A DNA stretch of 49,131 nucleotides from an uncultured Oscillospiraceae bacterium (GCA_910588365.1 CAJUQS010000143.1:1-49131), one strand, 5' to 3'. Shown: positions 1 to 8,275, counted from the first letter of the stretch. Numbers and translations are program-made. Notes: generated by a model from the letters alone, not told the origin.

Positions 1-140
1 CAAAATAACTGTGAACGCATATAGCTATACAATAATTACTGCGCACAGAGTTGAAGCATAATCTGTATAATTCGGATGGATGAATTATTATACACTAAAG
101 TCTAGAATCAAGGCGTTAGGAACACAGAAGCGAATTGGGA

Positions 141-179
141 GTCAAAATAAAGGGAGGCGGCTGGCAGAGCCAGCCGCCT
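141..179 (-). terminator. Rho-independent terminator of the glycosidase operon
   Basis: An 11-bp perfect GC-rich stem (155-165 with 169-179, 3-nt loop) lies 25 bases past the stop of the metallopeptidase gene. Read on the minus strand it is followed by CCCTTTATTTT, a T-rich tail, so it should end the three-gene minus-strand transcript. Bases 1-140 upstream are AT-rich and I see no gene or convincing promoter in them. Confidence 0.75.
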
Positions 180-204
180 GCTTTATGTGGAAAAATATCT
201 TTCA

Positions 205-729
205 CTACTCCCGCAGGAGGGCCCGCCGCTCCCGCCAGTCCGGGAGAATCCGGGCGATGCAGTCATAAAAAGCGGGGCTGTGGTCCTTGTGGCGGATGTG
301 GGCCAGCTCATGCACCACCACGTAGTCGATGGCCGCCTCCGGGTACTGCATGAGCCGCCAGGAGAAGCAGATGCGGTTTTTTGCCGAACAGCTGCCAAAG
401 CGCTTCCGGGCCCCGGTAATGGAGATGCCCGCGGGGCGGAGCCCCATCAGGCCGGCGTACTGCTCCACCCGCCCCGGCAGATAGTCCCTCGCCCGGCGGA
501 TGCAGTCCGCCCGCTCCTCCTCCGTGGGCTCCGGATGGCGGTCCCGGCGCGCCTGCTGGCGGGCCAGGTGGGTTTCCACCCAGCCCGCGTGGTCCGCCAC
601 GAACTGGTCGATGCGTTTCTGGCTCAGCCGCAGCGGGGCCCGGACCAGCACCCGGCAGTCGGCGGTGATCTCCAGAGCGAGGGTCTTCCGCTTGCTTCTC
701 AGCAGCTCATAGGATGGCGCTTCGCTCAT
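205..729 (-). CDS. YgjP/SprT-like zinc metallopeptidase (M48-type, DUF45)
   Basis: A 174-aa protein with the zinc-metallopeptidase signature HELAH at residues 140-144 followed by H150, which would give three histidine ligands and the general base E141. The family (YgjP, related to WLM/SprT proteases) usually runs 160-250 aa, so this is full length. Its substrates are not established. The start codon overlaps the stop of the upstream GH13 gene by four bases (ATGA at 726-729), so the two are probably translationally coupled. The same frame stays open further upstream, but that part is an artefact of high GC on the opposite frame of the GH13 gene. It is the last gene of the minus-strand operon. 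Presence in a sugar operon says nothing clear about its role. Confidence 0.85.
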   Translation of the reverse strand: MSEAPSYELLRSKRKTLALEITADCRVLVRAPLRLSQKRIDQFVADHAGWVETHLARQQARRDRHPEPTEEERADCIRRARDYLPGRVEQYAGLMGLRPAGISITGARKRFGSCSAKNRICFSWRLMQYPEAAIDYVVVHELAHIRHKDHSPAFYDCIARILPDWRERRALLRE

Positions 730-2381
730 TTGAGGTCCTTTCCTTCCGCCTGGGCCGCGCTCTGCCCCGCGTCCCCCGGCTGCTCCAGAATGACGGCCTC
801 CCAGGGCTGAAGGATCCCCTCGAACCGCTTCCGGGCGTAATTGGAGCGGAGGACCTCCCCCTTCACCCCGATCCGGGCGGGGTCGTCGCTGAAGTTCAGG
901 AGGATGGTCAGCCGCTCCTCCCCCAGGCTCCGCCGGTAGGCAAAAATCTGATTGCCGGCCTCCAGGACCTTGAAGTCCCCCCGGCGCAGCACCTCCCGCT
1001 CCCGGCGGAGGGCGGAGAGGTCCTTGTACCAGTTCCAGATGGACTCCGGGTCCTCCTCCTGGGCGGCCAGGTTGATGCTGGCGCAGTTGTGGTTGATCCC
1101 CAGCCAGGGCCGGGCGGTGGTGAAGCCGGCCCCCGGCCCCGCCTCCCACTGAAAGGGGGTGCGGGCGTTGTCCCGGCTGGTGCGGGAGATGATCTTCCAG
1201 CGCAGCTTCTGGGGCACGTGGAACCGGCGCAGGATCCTGTCCACGTTCCGGCTCTCCACGTCGTTCACCTGGCGGAGCCGGGTGAAGTCGAAGTTCGTCA
1301 TGCCGATCTCCTGGCCCTGGTAGAGGAAGGGGGTCCCCCGCAGGGTGAGCAGCAGGGCGGCCAGCAGCTTGCCGCTCTGCTTCCAGCTCCTCTCGCTGCC
1401 GAAGCGGGGGATGGAGCGGGGCTGGTCGTGGTTTTCCAGATAGAGGGCGTTCCACTCCAGCTCCCCCTGCCACCTGATGAGGCAGTCGAAGAACACCTTT
1501 GGCCGGAACTTCCGCTTGAACCACTTCAAATAGTACTGATCGCACTCCATATGCTCAAAGGAGAACACCATGTCCAGCTCCCGCCGGTCCCTGCCGCACA
1601 GCTCCCTGGCCTGCTGGGGGGTGACGAACACCGCCTCCCCCACGGTGAAGGCGCCATACTCGTCCAGCACCTCCCGCAGCTGCCGGAGGATGTCATGGGT
1701 GCCCTCCCGGGTGAGGTAGTGCTCACATCCGGTCAGCGCCAGCCGCCTTTTGGAGCTGTCCAGGCTGTCCTTCCACAGGAGGTTGATCACGTCGCACCGG
1801 AAGCCCGCGATCCCCTTGCCCAGCCAGAAGCGGAGGATGTCCTTGACCTCCTCCAGCACCGCCGGGTTGTGGTAGTTCAGATCCGCCTGCCCCTTGGCGA
1901 ACAGGTGCAGGTAGTACTCGCACCGCTCCGGGTCGAACTCCCAGCACTCCTCGCCGAAAAAGCCGGTCCAGTTGTTGGGCAGGCTCCCGTCCGGCCCCCC
2001 GCGGGCCCAGTAGTAGTAATCCGCGTAGGGGCTGGTCCTGTCCCGGCTCTCCTTGAACCAGTAGTGCTCCGTGGAGGTGTGGTTGATGACCAGATCCATG
2101 ATGACGCGGATGCCCCGCGCCCCCGCCTGGGCGATGAGCTCCTCCATGTCCTCCATGGTGCCGTACTCGGGGTTGATCTCCCGGTAGTCGCTGATATCAT
2201 AGCCGTTGTCCCCGTTGGGGGAGCGGTACACGGGGCTCAGCCAGACGGCGTCCACCCCCAGCGCCTGGAGATGGTCCAGGCGGCTGATGATGCCGGGGAT
2301 GTCCCCGATGCCGTCGCCGTTGGAGTCCTGGAAGCTGCGGGGGTAAATCTGGTAAATGAGGGCGTCTTTCCACCATTCCAT
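726..2381 (-). CDS. GH13 alpha-glucosidase, oligo-1,6-glucosidase type
   Basis: A 551-aa cytoplasmic enzyme (no signal peptide) of glycoside hydrolase family 13. The (beta/alpha)8 barrel starts at once with the WWKDALIYQIYPRSF block. The catalytic triad is visible: nucleophile D197 in GFRCDVIN, acid/base E249 in TVGEA, and transition-state D319 in ENHD. The residue after the nucleophile is valine (V198); in this subfamily valine there goes with preference for alpha-1,6 bonds (isomaltose, panose, dextrin stubs) and threonine with alpha-1,4. The start at 2381 is chosen because AGGAGG lies 6-7 bases upstream; an ATG 11 codons earlier lacks this. The gene starts 10 bases after the GH1 stop and overlaps the metallopeptidase start, so the three genes form one operon for breakdown of imported oligosaccharides. 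Confidence 0.93.
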   Translation of the reverse strand: MEWWKDALIYQIYPRSFQDSNGDGIGDIPGIISRLDHLQALGVDAVWLSPVYRSPNGDNGYDISDYREINPEYGTMEDMEELIAQAGARGIRVIMDLVINHTSTEHYWFKESRDRTSPYADYYYWARGGPDGSLPNNWTGFFGEECWEFDPERCEYYLHLFAKGQADLNYHNPAVLEEVKDILRFWLGKGIAGFRCDVINLLWKDSLDSSKRRLALTGCEHYLTREGTHDILRQLREVLDEYGAFTVGEAVFVTPQQARELCGRDRRELDMVFSFEHMECDQYYLKWFKRKFRPKVFFDCLIRWQGELEWNALYLENHDQPRSIPRFGSERSWKQSGKLLAALLLTLRGTPFLYQGQEIGMTNFDFTRLRQVNDVESRNVDRILRRFHVPQKLRWKIISRTSRDNARTPFQWEAGPGAGFTTARPWLGINHNCASINLAAQEEDPESIWNWYKDLSALRREREVLRRGDFKVLEAGNQIFAYRRSLGEERLTILLNFSDDPARIGVKGEVLRSNYARKRFEGILQPWEAVILEQPGDAGQSAAQAEGKDLK

Positions 2382-2391
2382 AGCGGCCCTC

Positions 2392-3675
2392 CTAACAGGT
2401 GGGATAGGGTACATCGCAGAACTGGCGGTACAGCTCCTCGCTGACGCCCCCCTGGGCGATGACCTGGCGGTAAAATTCGCCGCTGGGCTTTACCGTGCGC
2501 GCGCCGGTCTGCGGATCCACGCCGGTCAGGCCGAAGCGGGCCGAGCGCCCCAGGGCCCACTCCCAGCCGTCCAGCAGGGACCAGTAGTAGTACCGCTCCA
2601 CGGGCAGATCGCTGGCGCACAGGGCCTCCAGGTGCTCCGCGATGTAGCGCGCGCGGAAGGCGTCCGCGCCGTCGCAGACGCCGTTGGCCGTAATGTAGAC
2701 GGGCCGGGGCAGCAGTTTGCAGACCTCGCGGCAGACCTCCACGATGCCCTGGGGATCAATTTCCCGGCCGAGGTCGTCCGCCGGCAGGCCGTGACCGGGG
2801 CCCTTGCCGGGGCCGCTGACCGTGGAGCGGCCGCGGTAGCTGACGGCGTGGAAGTCGCAGTACTGGCCGGGGATGATGGAGGGGTGCTTTCCGATGGGGA
2901 AGGAGGCCCGGCCGGTGCACATGGCCCGGGTGAGGCTGCCCTGGAACAGCTGCCGGGACCGGGAGGCCCAGAAGCGGTGGACCGGGTCCGCCGGGTCCAG
3001 GGGGGCGAAGGAGCGCAGGTGGTTGGAAAAGCCCACCCGGGTGTCCGTGAAGCCCATTTTCAGCCGGGTCTTGCGGATGAGGCCGTAGGCCTCGATATGG
3101 GCCGCGGACAGATTGGTCATCACCCGGGCCATATCCGGCAGGCTCCGCCTGCCGGGAGGCCAGGAGCCCTCCAGAAAGCCCCTGTAGGCGTAGATATTGG
3201 GCTCGTTGATGGTGATATACTCGCTGACCAGATCTCCCACGCTCTCCACAACCCGGTGGACGAAGCGGAGGAAGCAGGTGACACTGCCGTCCCCGGCGAA
3301 GCCGCCCCGCCGCTCCATCCACAGCGGGCAGCTGAAGTGATGGAGCGTCAGCAGCGGGCGGATGCCCCGGTCCGCCAGCGCCTGGAGCACCTGGCGGTAA
3401 TGGGCGATGGCCGCCTCGTCGAACACGCCGTCCTCCGGCTCCACGCGGCTCCACTCCACCCCGAGGCGGAAGCACTGGAGCCCCAGGCTGCTCATCAGAT
3501 CCAGATCCTCCTGCCAGCGGCCCCGGAGGCCCGGGAAGGCGGAGGGATCCGTTCCGTCCTTGATGTGACCCTGGCGGTACCAGTCGTACCAGATGTTGCT
3601 TTGGCTGCCGCCCTCGCTGTGTATCGGGGCAGAGGCCGCGCCCAGCAGCATGCCGGGCTTCAGGTGAAAATTCAT
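2392..3675 (-). CDS. GH1 family protein (beta-glucosidase-like) lacking the nucleophile
   Basis: A 427-aa protein with a clear GH1 fold: EGGSQSNIWYDW near the N-terminus, LGVEWSRVEP (71-80), the acid/base motif INEPN with E158, and the C-terminal WEWALGRSARFGL block (371-383). The second catalytic motif, normally I/V-T-E-N-G with the glutamate nucleophile, reads YITANG: codon 330 is GCC (Ala). The rest of that strand is well conserved and the frame is intact, so this looks like substitution rather than decay. By family knowledge a retaining GH1 without this glutamate cannot form the glycosyl-enzyme, so it may be inactive on ordinary glycosides, a binding protein, or use another mechanism. At 427 aa it is slightly short. 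AGGAGG sits just before ATG 3675. First gene of the operon. Confidence 0.88.
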   Translation of the reverse strand: MNFHLKPGMLLGAASAPIHSEGGSQSNIWYDWYRQGHIKDGTDPSAFPGLRGRWQEDLDLMSSLGLQCFRLGVEWSRVEPEDGVFDEAAIAHYRQVLQALADRGIRPLLTLHHFSCPLWMERRGGFAGDGSVTCFLRFVHRVVESVGDLVSEYITINEPNIYAYRGFLEGSWPPGRRSLPDMARVMTNLSAAHIEAYGLIRKTRLKMGFTDTRVGFSNHLRSFAPLDPADPVHRFWASRSRQLFQGSLTRAMCTGRASFPIGKHPSIIPGQYCDFHAVSYRGRSTVSGPGKGPGHGLPADDLGREIDPQGIVEVCREVCKLLPRPVYITANGVCDGADAFRARYIAEHLEALCASDLPVERYYYWSLLDGWEWALGRSARFGLTGVDPQTGARTVKPSGEFYRQVIAQGGVSEELYRQFCDVPYPTC

Positions 3676-3760
3676 GGTTCCTCCTACAATAATCAGGCGC
3701 ATAGGCGCGGGTTGGGCGAATGGGTGATTTCCAAACAGGCTCTTATGCCGTTTGTCTGTT

Positions 3761-3789
3761 ATTGTACGCCGGAATGGTGAGATTTTCAA
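3761..3789 (-). promoter_or_regulatory. Promoter of the GH1-GH13-metallopeptidase operon
   Basis: On the minus strand TTGAAA (3784-3789) and TACAAT (3761-3766) are separated by exactly 17 bases, a good sigma-A promoter, with a start expected near 3754 and an untranslated leader of about 80 bases before the GH1 ATG. The bases between this promoter and the palindrome cluster (3790-3938) show no gene. Confidence 0.6.
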
Positions 3790-3938
3790 GTCCGCATTTT
3801 CATGGGCGGGCCGGGCGGTGCAGGGCAACCGGGGCAGATGTCAGGAAGAAAATGGGGAACAGGGGCGGCGGCGCGAGGAGGCCGGGGCGCCGCGGCGGCC
3901 CCGCGTCCGCGTTGATGCTCCCCCGTCAGAGAGGCGCT

Positions 3939-4102
3939 AAGTGGTCGAGAGTAACGCAAACCGCTGCGGCGCAAGGGCTTTTACTCTGGACAGGGTGGTC
4001 GAGAGTAAACGTTGAGCCAGTGAGTTTTCCTTTACTCTGGACCAGGTGGTCAAGAGTAAACAGACCAGTCATACCAATGGTTTGCGTTACTCTGGACCAC
4101 TT
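3939..4102. repeat. Cluster of nested palindromes
   Basis: A 164-bp block. Its ends are inverted copies of each other: 3939-3962 matches the complement of 4079-4102 at 23 of 24 positions. Inside are two further imperfect palindromes of about 30 bases (3979-4010 and 4031-4060), each of the form TTTACTCTGGACC - GGTGGTC - GAGAGTAAA. The same half-site GTGGTC(G/C/A)AGAGTAA thus appears in alternating orientations six times. Open frames across it are repetitive and have no ribosome site, so I regard it as noncoding. It could fold as a cruciform or RNA, or be a nonautonomous mobile repeat. The remaining bases up to 4272 hold nothing I can identify. Confidence 0.7.
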
Positions 4103-4272
4103 GATGCAGGTCACACGGGGAGGCTCCGGCCGGGGAAAACTTTCCATGAATACAGGTTCTGAAAATCCCTTTTCAGATTGGTGTTACGAAAAGCCGCTTC
4201 GTCAAACCGCGCGTCAAAATATCCAAAGCGGGCAATCCCCTGTTGATGGATGACTGTCCGATAAATCGGAAT

Positions 4273-4851
4273 TTATTGAACTGTAATTCTCAAAAGGCAA
4301 AAATCAAATCCTTGCCGTATGCTTTGCACAATTTCTACATAGACAGGTTTTTCAAAAACAATCTCAAATAATTTTTTGTTATATCCAGCAGTGCAGTGAC
4401 ACCATGTTAATGAATTTGAATTTTTTGCTCTTTCTAACATAGGACATTCACAAGAAAACATTTTTGTATACAATTGATTATCTTTAATAAACCAACCGGC
4501 ACCATTTTCATTCAAAGCATTGACAAATCTATGCAAATCCTTATCCATAGAGAGATAGAGCTGTTTCAAGCTGTTTGCTGTATCTTCTAACCTGCCATTT
4601 TCATTACAATAGCACTCTTGGCGAATGTTTTTTACCGTTTCCTTATCAAATCTATTTTCAAGAATAGCAGATAGCTTTTCTACCCACTCAGCTCGAATGT
4701 CCGGCGTTGAATTTACAGATAATGGAATTTCTTTTAGTATGCTTTCTGCAACTTCCCTTGATATATTCTTTTCCAAACTATGTTTCAACCTCATCAATTC
4801 ATCTATTTCTAATGTCGGAGAAACTTGCTCTGGCATAGAAAAATTTTTCAT
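4273..4851 (-). CDS. Hypothetical AT-rich protein (DUF6144-like)
   Basis: A 192-aa protein preceded by AAGGAG seven bases before the ATG. The C-terminal half has a cluster of cysteines (CECP at about 140, then WCHCTAGYNKK) and ends in a strand pattern PVYVEIVQSIRQGFDFCLLRI that resembles the sensor domains of the V4R/ATC-hydrolase-like and DUF6144 groups; this assignment is from memory of the pattern and is tentative. Function unknown. Base composition and codon use are strikingly AT-rich compared with every neighbour (many AAA, AAT, TTT codons), which points to recent horizontal transfer. It has its own promoter with an inverted-repeat operator, and is flanked by the palindrome cluster on one side and a T-box operon on the other, so it stands alone. 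Confidence 0.7.
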   Translation of the reverse strand: MKNFSMPEQVSPTLEIDELMRLKHSLEKNISREVAESILKEIPLSVNSTPDIRAEWVEKLSAILENRFDKETVKNIRQECYCNENGRLEDTANSLKQLYLSMDKDLHRFVNALNENGAGWFIKDNQLYTKMFSCECPMLERAKNSNSLTWCHCTAGYNKKLFEIVFEKPVYVEIVQSIRQGFDFCLLRITVQ

Positions 4852-4885
4852 ATTCTTTCTCCTTAAATCCCAATTTGCCGAATTG

Positions 4886-4931
4886 ATTATAGCAGATTGT
4901 TTCTACAATATCAATGTGCTTTTGTAGAAAC
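4886..4931 (-). promoter_or_regulatory. Promoter and inverted-repeat operator of the AT-rich gene
   Basis: On the minus strand TTGATA (4909-4914) and TATAAT (4886-4891) are 17 bases apart. A perfect 10-bp inverted repeat, GTTTCTACAA (4899-4908) and TTGTAGAAAC (4922-4931) with a 13-base spacer, covers the spacer and flanks the -35 box. A dimeric regulator bound here would block RNA polymerase, so repression is the likeliest reading. The regulator is not identified in the window. Confidence 0.65.
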
Positions 4932-4987
4932 TGCCGAAGTTATATCCCAGCAACACTTTCCTTAAAAGGGACTTCTGAAACTTGCCC

Positions 4988-5016
4988 TTGACAAACCGGC
5001 CGGTATCGTGTAAACT
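4988..5016 (+). promoter_or_regulatory. Promoter of the first T-box unit
   Basis: TTGACA at 4988-4993, a perfect -35 box, is followed after 17 bases by TAAACT (5011-5016). The transcript would start near 5023 and run through the T-box leader into the synthetase gene. Confidence 0.7.
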
Positions 5017-5022
5017 GCATAG

Positions 5023-5312
5023 CAAGTGAATAAGAAAAGCGATGACGAAGACGGACGAGGCCGTCTGCTCCCAGAGAGCCGGGCGCTGGTGGAAGCCTGG
5101 CAGCAGATTGTCTCACGGTCCTATCCCTTCCGAGCTGGAGGTCCGAACGCCCAGGGCAAGTAGACGCCTCCCGTGACTGCCGCGTGAGAGCATAGGGCTT
5201 GCTGGAGTCCGAGGAGCGGCGCCGTGCCGGCGCAATTTGAGTGGTACCGCGGGTACATAAATTGTTTTATGAACTCGTCTCAAAGAGAAATCTTTGGGAC
5301 GGGTTTTTCTTT
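5023..5312 (+). promoter_or_regulatory. T-box riboswitch leader 1
   Basis: The T-box sequence TTGAGTGGTACCGCGG lies at 5237-5252, the hallmark that pairs with an uncharged tRNA acceptor end. Upstream the Stem I features are visible: the AG-bulge AGAGAG (5072-5077) and a GCCGGGC/GCCTGGC-type apical stem with GGTGGAA in the loop, and CTGCT/AGCAG closing below it. A GGAC/GTCC helix with a flanking GAC...TAT asymmetric loop looks like the kink-turn. Counting three bases from that helix, the specifier would be CUC (5112-5114, Leu); a frame two bases earlier reads GUC (Val). The downstream hairpin at 5273-5304 is the terminator that uncharged tRNA would prevent. About 90 bases before the T-box are almost identical to leader 2. 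Confidence 0.93.
5273..5312 (+). terminator. T-box-controlled terminator 1
   Basis: ACTCGTCTCAAAGA pairs with TCTTTGGGACGGGT around a GAAA loop and is followed by TTTTTCTTTT. It lies between the T-box sequence and the synthetase start, the expected place for a conditional terminator. Confidence 0.85.
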
Positions 5313-5364
5313 TCCCCCGGCGCTTTTTCTCATTCACCACACACCTTTCATGGAGGAACGAGCT

Positions 5365-7635
5365 ATGGACACAACCCACGTTTCAAACCAGCTGCTGGAG
5401 GTGGCCTTCCGCATCCGGGAGATGCGGGGCATCTGCGGGTTCACCGAGGAGGAGATGGCCCGCCGGACCGACACCACCCTGGCGGAGTACCGGGCCTACG
5501 AAGCCGCCAGGGCGGATCTGCCCTTCACCTTCATCCACAAGTGCTCCCTGGCCTTCGGCATCGGCATCACCGACCTGCTGGAGGGCCGCAGCGCCAACCT
5601 CTCCAGCTACACCATCACCCGCAAGGGCCAGGGCCAGCAGACCGCCAGGGAGCCGGGCATTGAGATCTCCAACCTGGCGCCCCTGTTCCGCAACAAGCTG
5701 GCGGAGCCCTACTGCTGCACCTACGACTATGACGAGACACAGCAGCGGATGCCCATCCACCTCACGACCCACGCCGGCCAGGAGTTCGACATCGTCCTCT
5801 CCGGCCAGCTGAAGGTCCAGGTGGGCGAGCACACGGAAATCCTGGGCGAGGGCGACAGCATCCTCTACAACTCCTCCACGCCCCACGGCATGATCGCCGT
5901 GGGCGGCAGCAAGTGCGTGTTCTGCGCCGTGGTCATCTCCGGCGAGAAGGCCGACGAGATGTCCGTGCGCCGCTCCATCGTGGAGGCCCGCTCCAGCGAG
6001 GACTATGTGTGCAAGGGGTTCATCGACGCGAAGGAGGACGAGCGCGGGGTGCTCCAGTCCCTCACCTTCCCCAACGCGGAGAAGTTCAACTTCGCCTTCG
6101 ACTGCGTGGACGCCATTGCCGCCAGGTACCCCAAGAAGCTGGCCATGCTCCACCTGGACCGGAACAAGCAGGAGCGGCGCTTCACCTTCGAGGACATGTC
6201 CCGCGCCTCCTCCCGGGCGGCCAACTACTTCAAGGCCCTGGGCATCAGGCGGGGGGACCGGGTGATGCTGGTGCTCAAGCGGCACTACCAGTTCTGGTTC
6301 GCCATCCTGGGCCTCCACAAGCTGGGCGCCGTGGCCATCCCCGCCACCAACCAGCTGCAGGAGCACGACTTCTCCTATCGCTTCAACGCCGCCGGGGTCA
6401 GCGCCATCCTCTGCACCGCCGACGGGGACACGGCCAACCAGGTGGACATTGCCCAGAAGGACAGCCCCAGCCTGAACCTCAAAATTCTGGTGGGCGGCAG
6501 CCGTCCGGGCTGGCACGACTTTGACGAGGAGTACGCCATGTACCGGGGCACCTACGAGCGGGGGGCGGACGCCCCGGCGGGCGATGATCTGATGCTCATG
6601 TTCTTCACCTCCGGCACCACCGGCTACCCGAAGATCGCCGCCCACAGCTACCGGTACGCCCTGGGCCACTACATCACGGCCAAGTACTGGCACTGCGTCC
6701 ACGCCGACGGCCTCCACTTCACCATCAGCGAGACCGGCTGGGGCAAGGCCCTGTGGGGCAAGCTGTACGGCCAGTGGCTGTGCGAGGGGGCGGTATTCAC
6801 CTATGACTTTGACCGCTTTGACGCCTCCGACATCCTGCCCATGTTCAAAAAGTACAACATCACCACCTTCTGCGCCCCGCCCACCATGTACCGCATGTTC
6901 ATCAAGGACGACCTCTCCAAGTACGATCTGAGCAGCATCAGGCACGCCACCACCGCCGGCGAGGCGCTGAACCCGGAGGTATTCCGCCAGTTCGAGGCCC
7001 AGACCGGGCTGCAGATCTACGAGGGCTTCGGCCAGACGGAGACCACCCTGACCATCGGCAATCTCATCGGCAACCGGCAGAAGATCGGCTCCATGGGCAA
7101 GCCCATTCCCACCTACGATCTGGTGCTGGTGGACGAGAACGGCGAGCCGGTGGCTCCCGGCGAGAACGGCGAGATCTGCATCCGGACGGAGGAGGGCAAG
7201 CTGCCCTGCGGCCTGTTTGCCGGGTACTACCAGGACAAGGAGCAGACCGATGAGGTCTGGCACGACGGGCTCTACCACACCCGGGACGTGGCGTGGCAGG
7301 ACGAGGACGGCTACCTCTGGTACGTGGGGCGGCGGGACGATGTCATCAAGTCCTCCGGCTACCGGATCGGGCCCTTCGAGATCGAGAGCGTCATCATGGA
7401 GCTGCCCTATGTGCTGGAGTGCGGCGTGTCCGCCGCGCCGGACGAGGTCCGGGGCCAGGTGGTCAAGGCCAGCATTGTCCTGGTCCCCGGCACCGAGGGC
7501 ACCGAGGAGCTGAAGAAGGAGATCCAGAGCTACGTGAAAAAGCACACCGCGCCGTATAAGTATCCCAGGATTGTGGTCTTTAAGGACGAGCTGCCCAAGA
7601 CCATCAGCGGGAAGATTATGCGCAATAAGCTCTAA
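5365..7635 (+). CDS. XRE-cupin-acyl-CoA synthetase fusion protein (paralog 1)
   Basis: A 756-aa three-domain protein. Residues about 5-70 are an XRE-type helix-turn-helix (RIREMRGICGFTEEEMARRT). Residues about 120-200 form a cupin: the first motif THAGQEFDIVLSG supplies His and Glu, the second SSTPHG a further His. Residues about 215-756 are an AMP-forming acyl-CoA synthetase of the ACSM/MACS (medium and branched-chain) type, with the A3 loop TSGTTGYPK near 413, the A5 motif YEGFGQTETT near 552, the hinge GRRDDVIKSSGYRIGP, and the catalytic lysine in TISGKIMR. Substrate is inferred: a short branched or aryl acid. The start at 5365 is preceded by GGAGG eight bases upstream; an ATG five codons earlier is poorer. 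Controlled by the T-box just upstream; close paralog at 8656. Confidence 0.9.
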   Translation: MDTTHVSNQLLEVAFRIREMRGICGFTEEEMARRTDTTLAEYRAYEAARADLPFTFIHKCSLAFGIGITDLLEGRSANLSSYTITRKGQGQQTAREPGIEISNLAPLFRNKLAEPYCCTYDYDETQQRMPIHLTTHAGQEFDIVLSGQLKVQVGEHTEILGEGDSILYNSSTPHGMIAVGGSKCVFCAVVISGEKADEMSVRRSIVEARSSEDYVCKGFIDAKEDERGVLQSLTFPNAEKFNFAFDCVDAIAARYPKKLAMLHLDRNKQERRFTFEDMSRASSRAANYFKALGIRRGDRVMLVLKRHYQFWFAILGLHKLGAVAIPATNQLQEHDFSYRFNAAGVSAILCTADGDTANQVDIAQKDSPSLNLKILVGGSRPGWHDFDEEYAMYRGTYERGADAPAGDDLMLMFFTSGTTGYPKIAAHSYRYALGHYITAKYWHCVHADGLHFTISETGWGKALWGKLYGQWLCEGAVFTYDFDRFDASDILPMFKKYNITTFCAPPTMYRMFIKDDLSKYDLSSIRHATTAGEALNPEVFRQFEAQTGLQIYEGFGQTETTLTIGNLIGNRQKIGSMGKPIPTYDLVLVDENGEPVAPGENGEICIRTEEGKLPCGLFAGYYQDKEQTDEVWHDGLYHTRDVAWQDEDGYLWYVGRRDDVIKSSGYRIGPFEIESVIMELPYVLECGVSAAPDEVRGQVVKASIVLVPGTEGTEELKKEIQSYVKKHTAPYKYPRIVVFKDELPKTISGKIMRNKL

Positions 7636-7663
7636 GCGCCTGTTGCACCGGCAGGGACGCTCT

Positions 7664-8123
7664 GTTACTTTTCCTTCGGCGGAAAAGTAACCAAAAGGCC
7701 GCCGGGGGAGTCCCCCCGGCCCCCCGGCATCGCCCTCCGGGCGATACTCCATTTGTTGATTATTTGCCCTTTGCTGTGGCTGGACTGATTCTGCCGATGG
7801 TGCATACCCTTCGTCTGCCGGACTTCTGCGTCTACCCACGGATCCTATTGGAGGGCGAAGCAGCGGGGTGAGTGCGGTGCGTTTTTGCCGCGCAGCGATT
7901 CGGAGGGGCCCCCGTTGCAGGCTCTATCCCTTTAAGAGGCCGGCAGGCGGAGTTGGTTGACCGCCAGTCCACTAGATCAGAACCCCGAAGGAGACTTCTC
8001 GTTCACGGGGCACCGCAGCTCTTCACTTGCAGGCGTGTCCGAAAAACCCCCGTATATTTTGGGGGACCGGGGGGACACCCCCGGCGCCTTTTTGGGTACT
8101 TTTTGTGCGTACAAAAAGTACCC
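7664..8123. repeat. Hairpin-bounded intergenic element, copy A
   Basis: A 460-bp noncoding element between the two synthetase genes. The left end is an 11-bp hairpin (7664-7691, GTTACTTTTCC stem), the right end a 13-bp perfect hairpin with GCGT loop (8094-8123, GGGTACTTTTTGT stem). The interior shares long blocks with copy C at 22897-23440 in the same order (for example GGCGATACTCCATTTGTTG, CCTTTAAGAGGCCGGCAGG, GGAGTTGGTTGACCGCCAGT) and with copy B in inverted order. Short open frames inside lack ribosome sites and are not credible genes. Bases 8124-8275 beyond it are GC-rich with no gene. Confidence 0.75.
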
Positions 8124-8275
8124 GCGGGGTGTGGGGCCGCGTAGGCCCCACTTGGCTCGCGTCATTCGGCAAAGCCGAACGACCGCTCGGGCGGTGCAAG
8201 CGCCGCCCTGGGGCGCGAAGCCCCGCCGGGAAAATCCCCCGGAACAGAACCCGCATGAAAAAATAAAATTTCCTC

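Noticed and set aside
1..140. Promoter or gene end in the AT-rich left edge
   Set aside because: TATAAT at 66-71 has no -35 at a suitable distance and no open frame of note starts after it.
714..2444. Long plus-strand open frame across the GH13 gene
   Set aside because: It is the mirror of the GH13 gene, rich in Pro, Gly, Leu and Val with no ribosome site or motifs.
3939..4102. CRISPR array
   Set aside because: The half-sites alternate in orientation and spacing is irregular with no unique spacers of constant length and no cas genes.
3926..4147. Repetitive peptide frame (TLDHLVQSK-like units) across the palindrome cluster
   Set aside because: It follows from the DNA repeats; no ribosome site, and the unit is palindromic rather than codon-selected.
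5383..7839. Open frame of 818 codons antisense to the first synthetase
   Set aside because: High third-position GC keeps the antisense frame open; composition is repetitive, and domain motifs lie on the plus strand. The same applies to the long antisense frames at 8668-10854, 17645-19741, 23210-25285, 27072-30287, 34179-35993 and 42089-43723.
7900..8010. tRNA-like segment in repeat copy A
   Set aside because: GGTTGACCGCC and AGATCAGAACCCC recall tRNA arms but no cloverleaf with anticodon stem can be closed.
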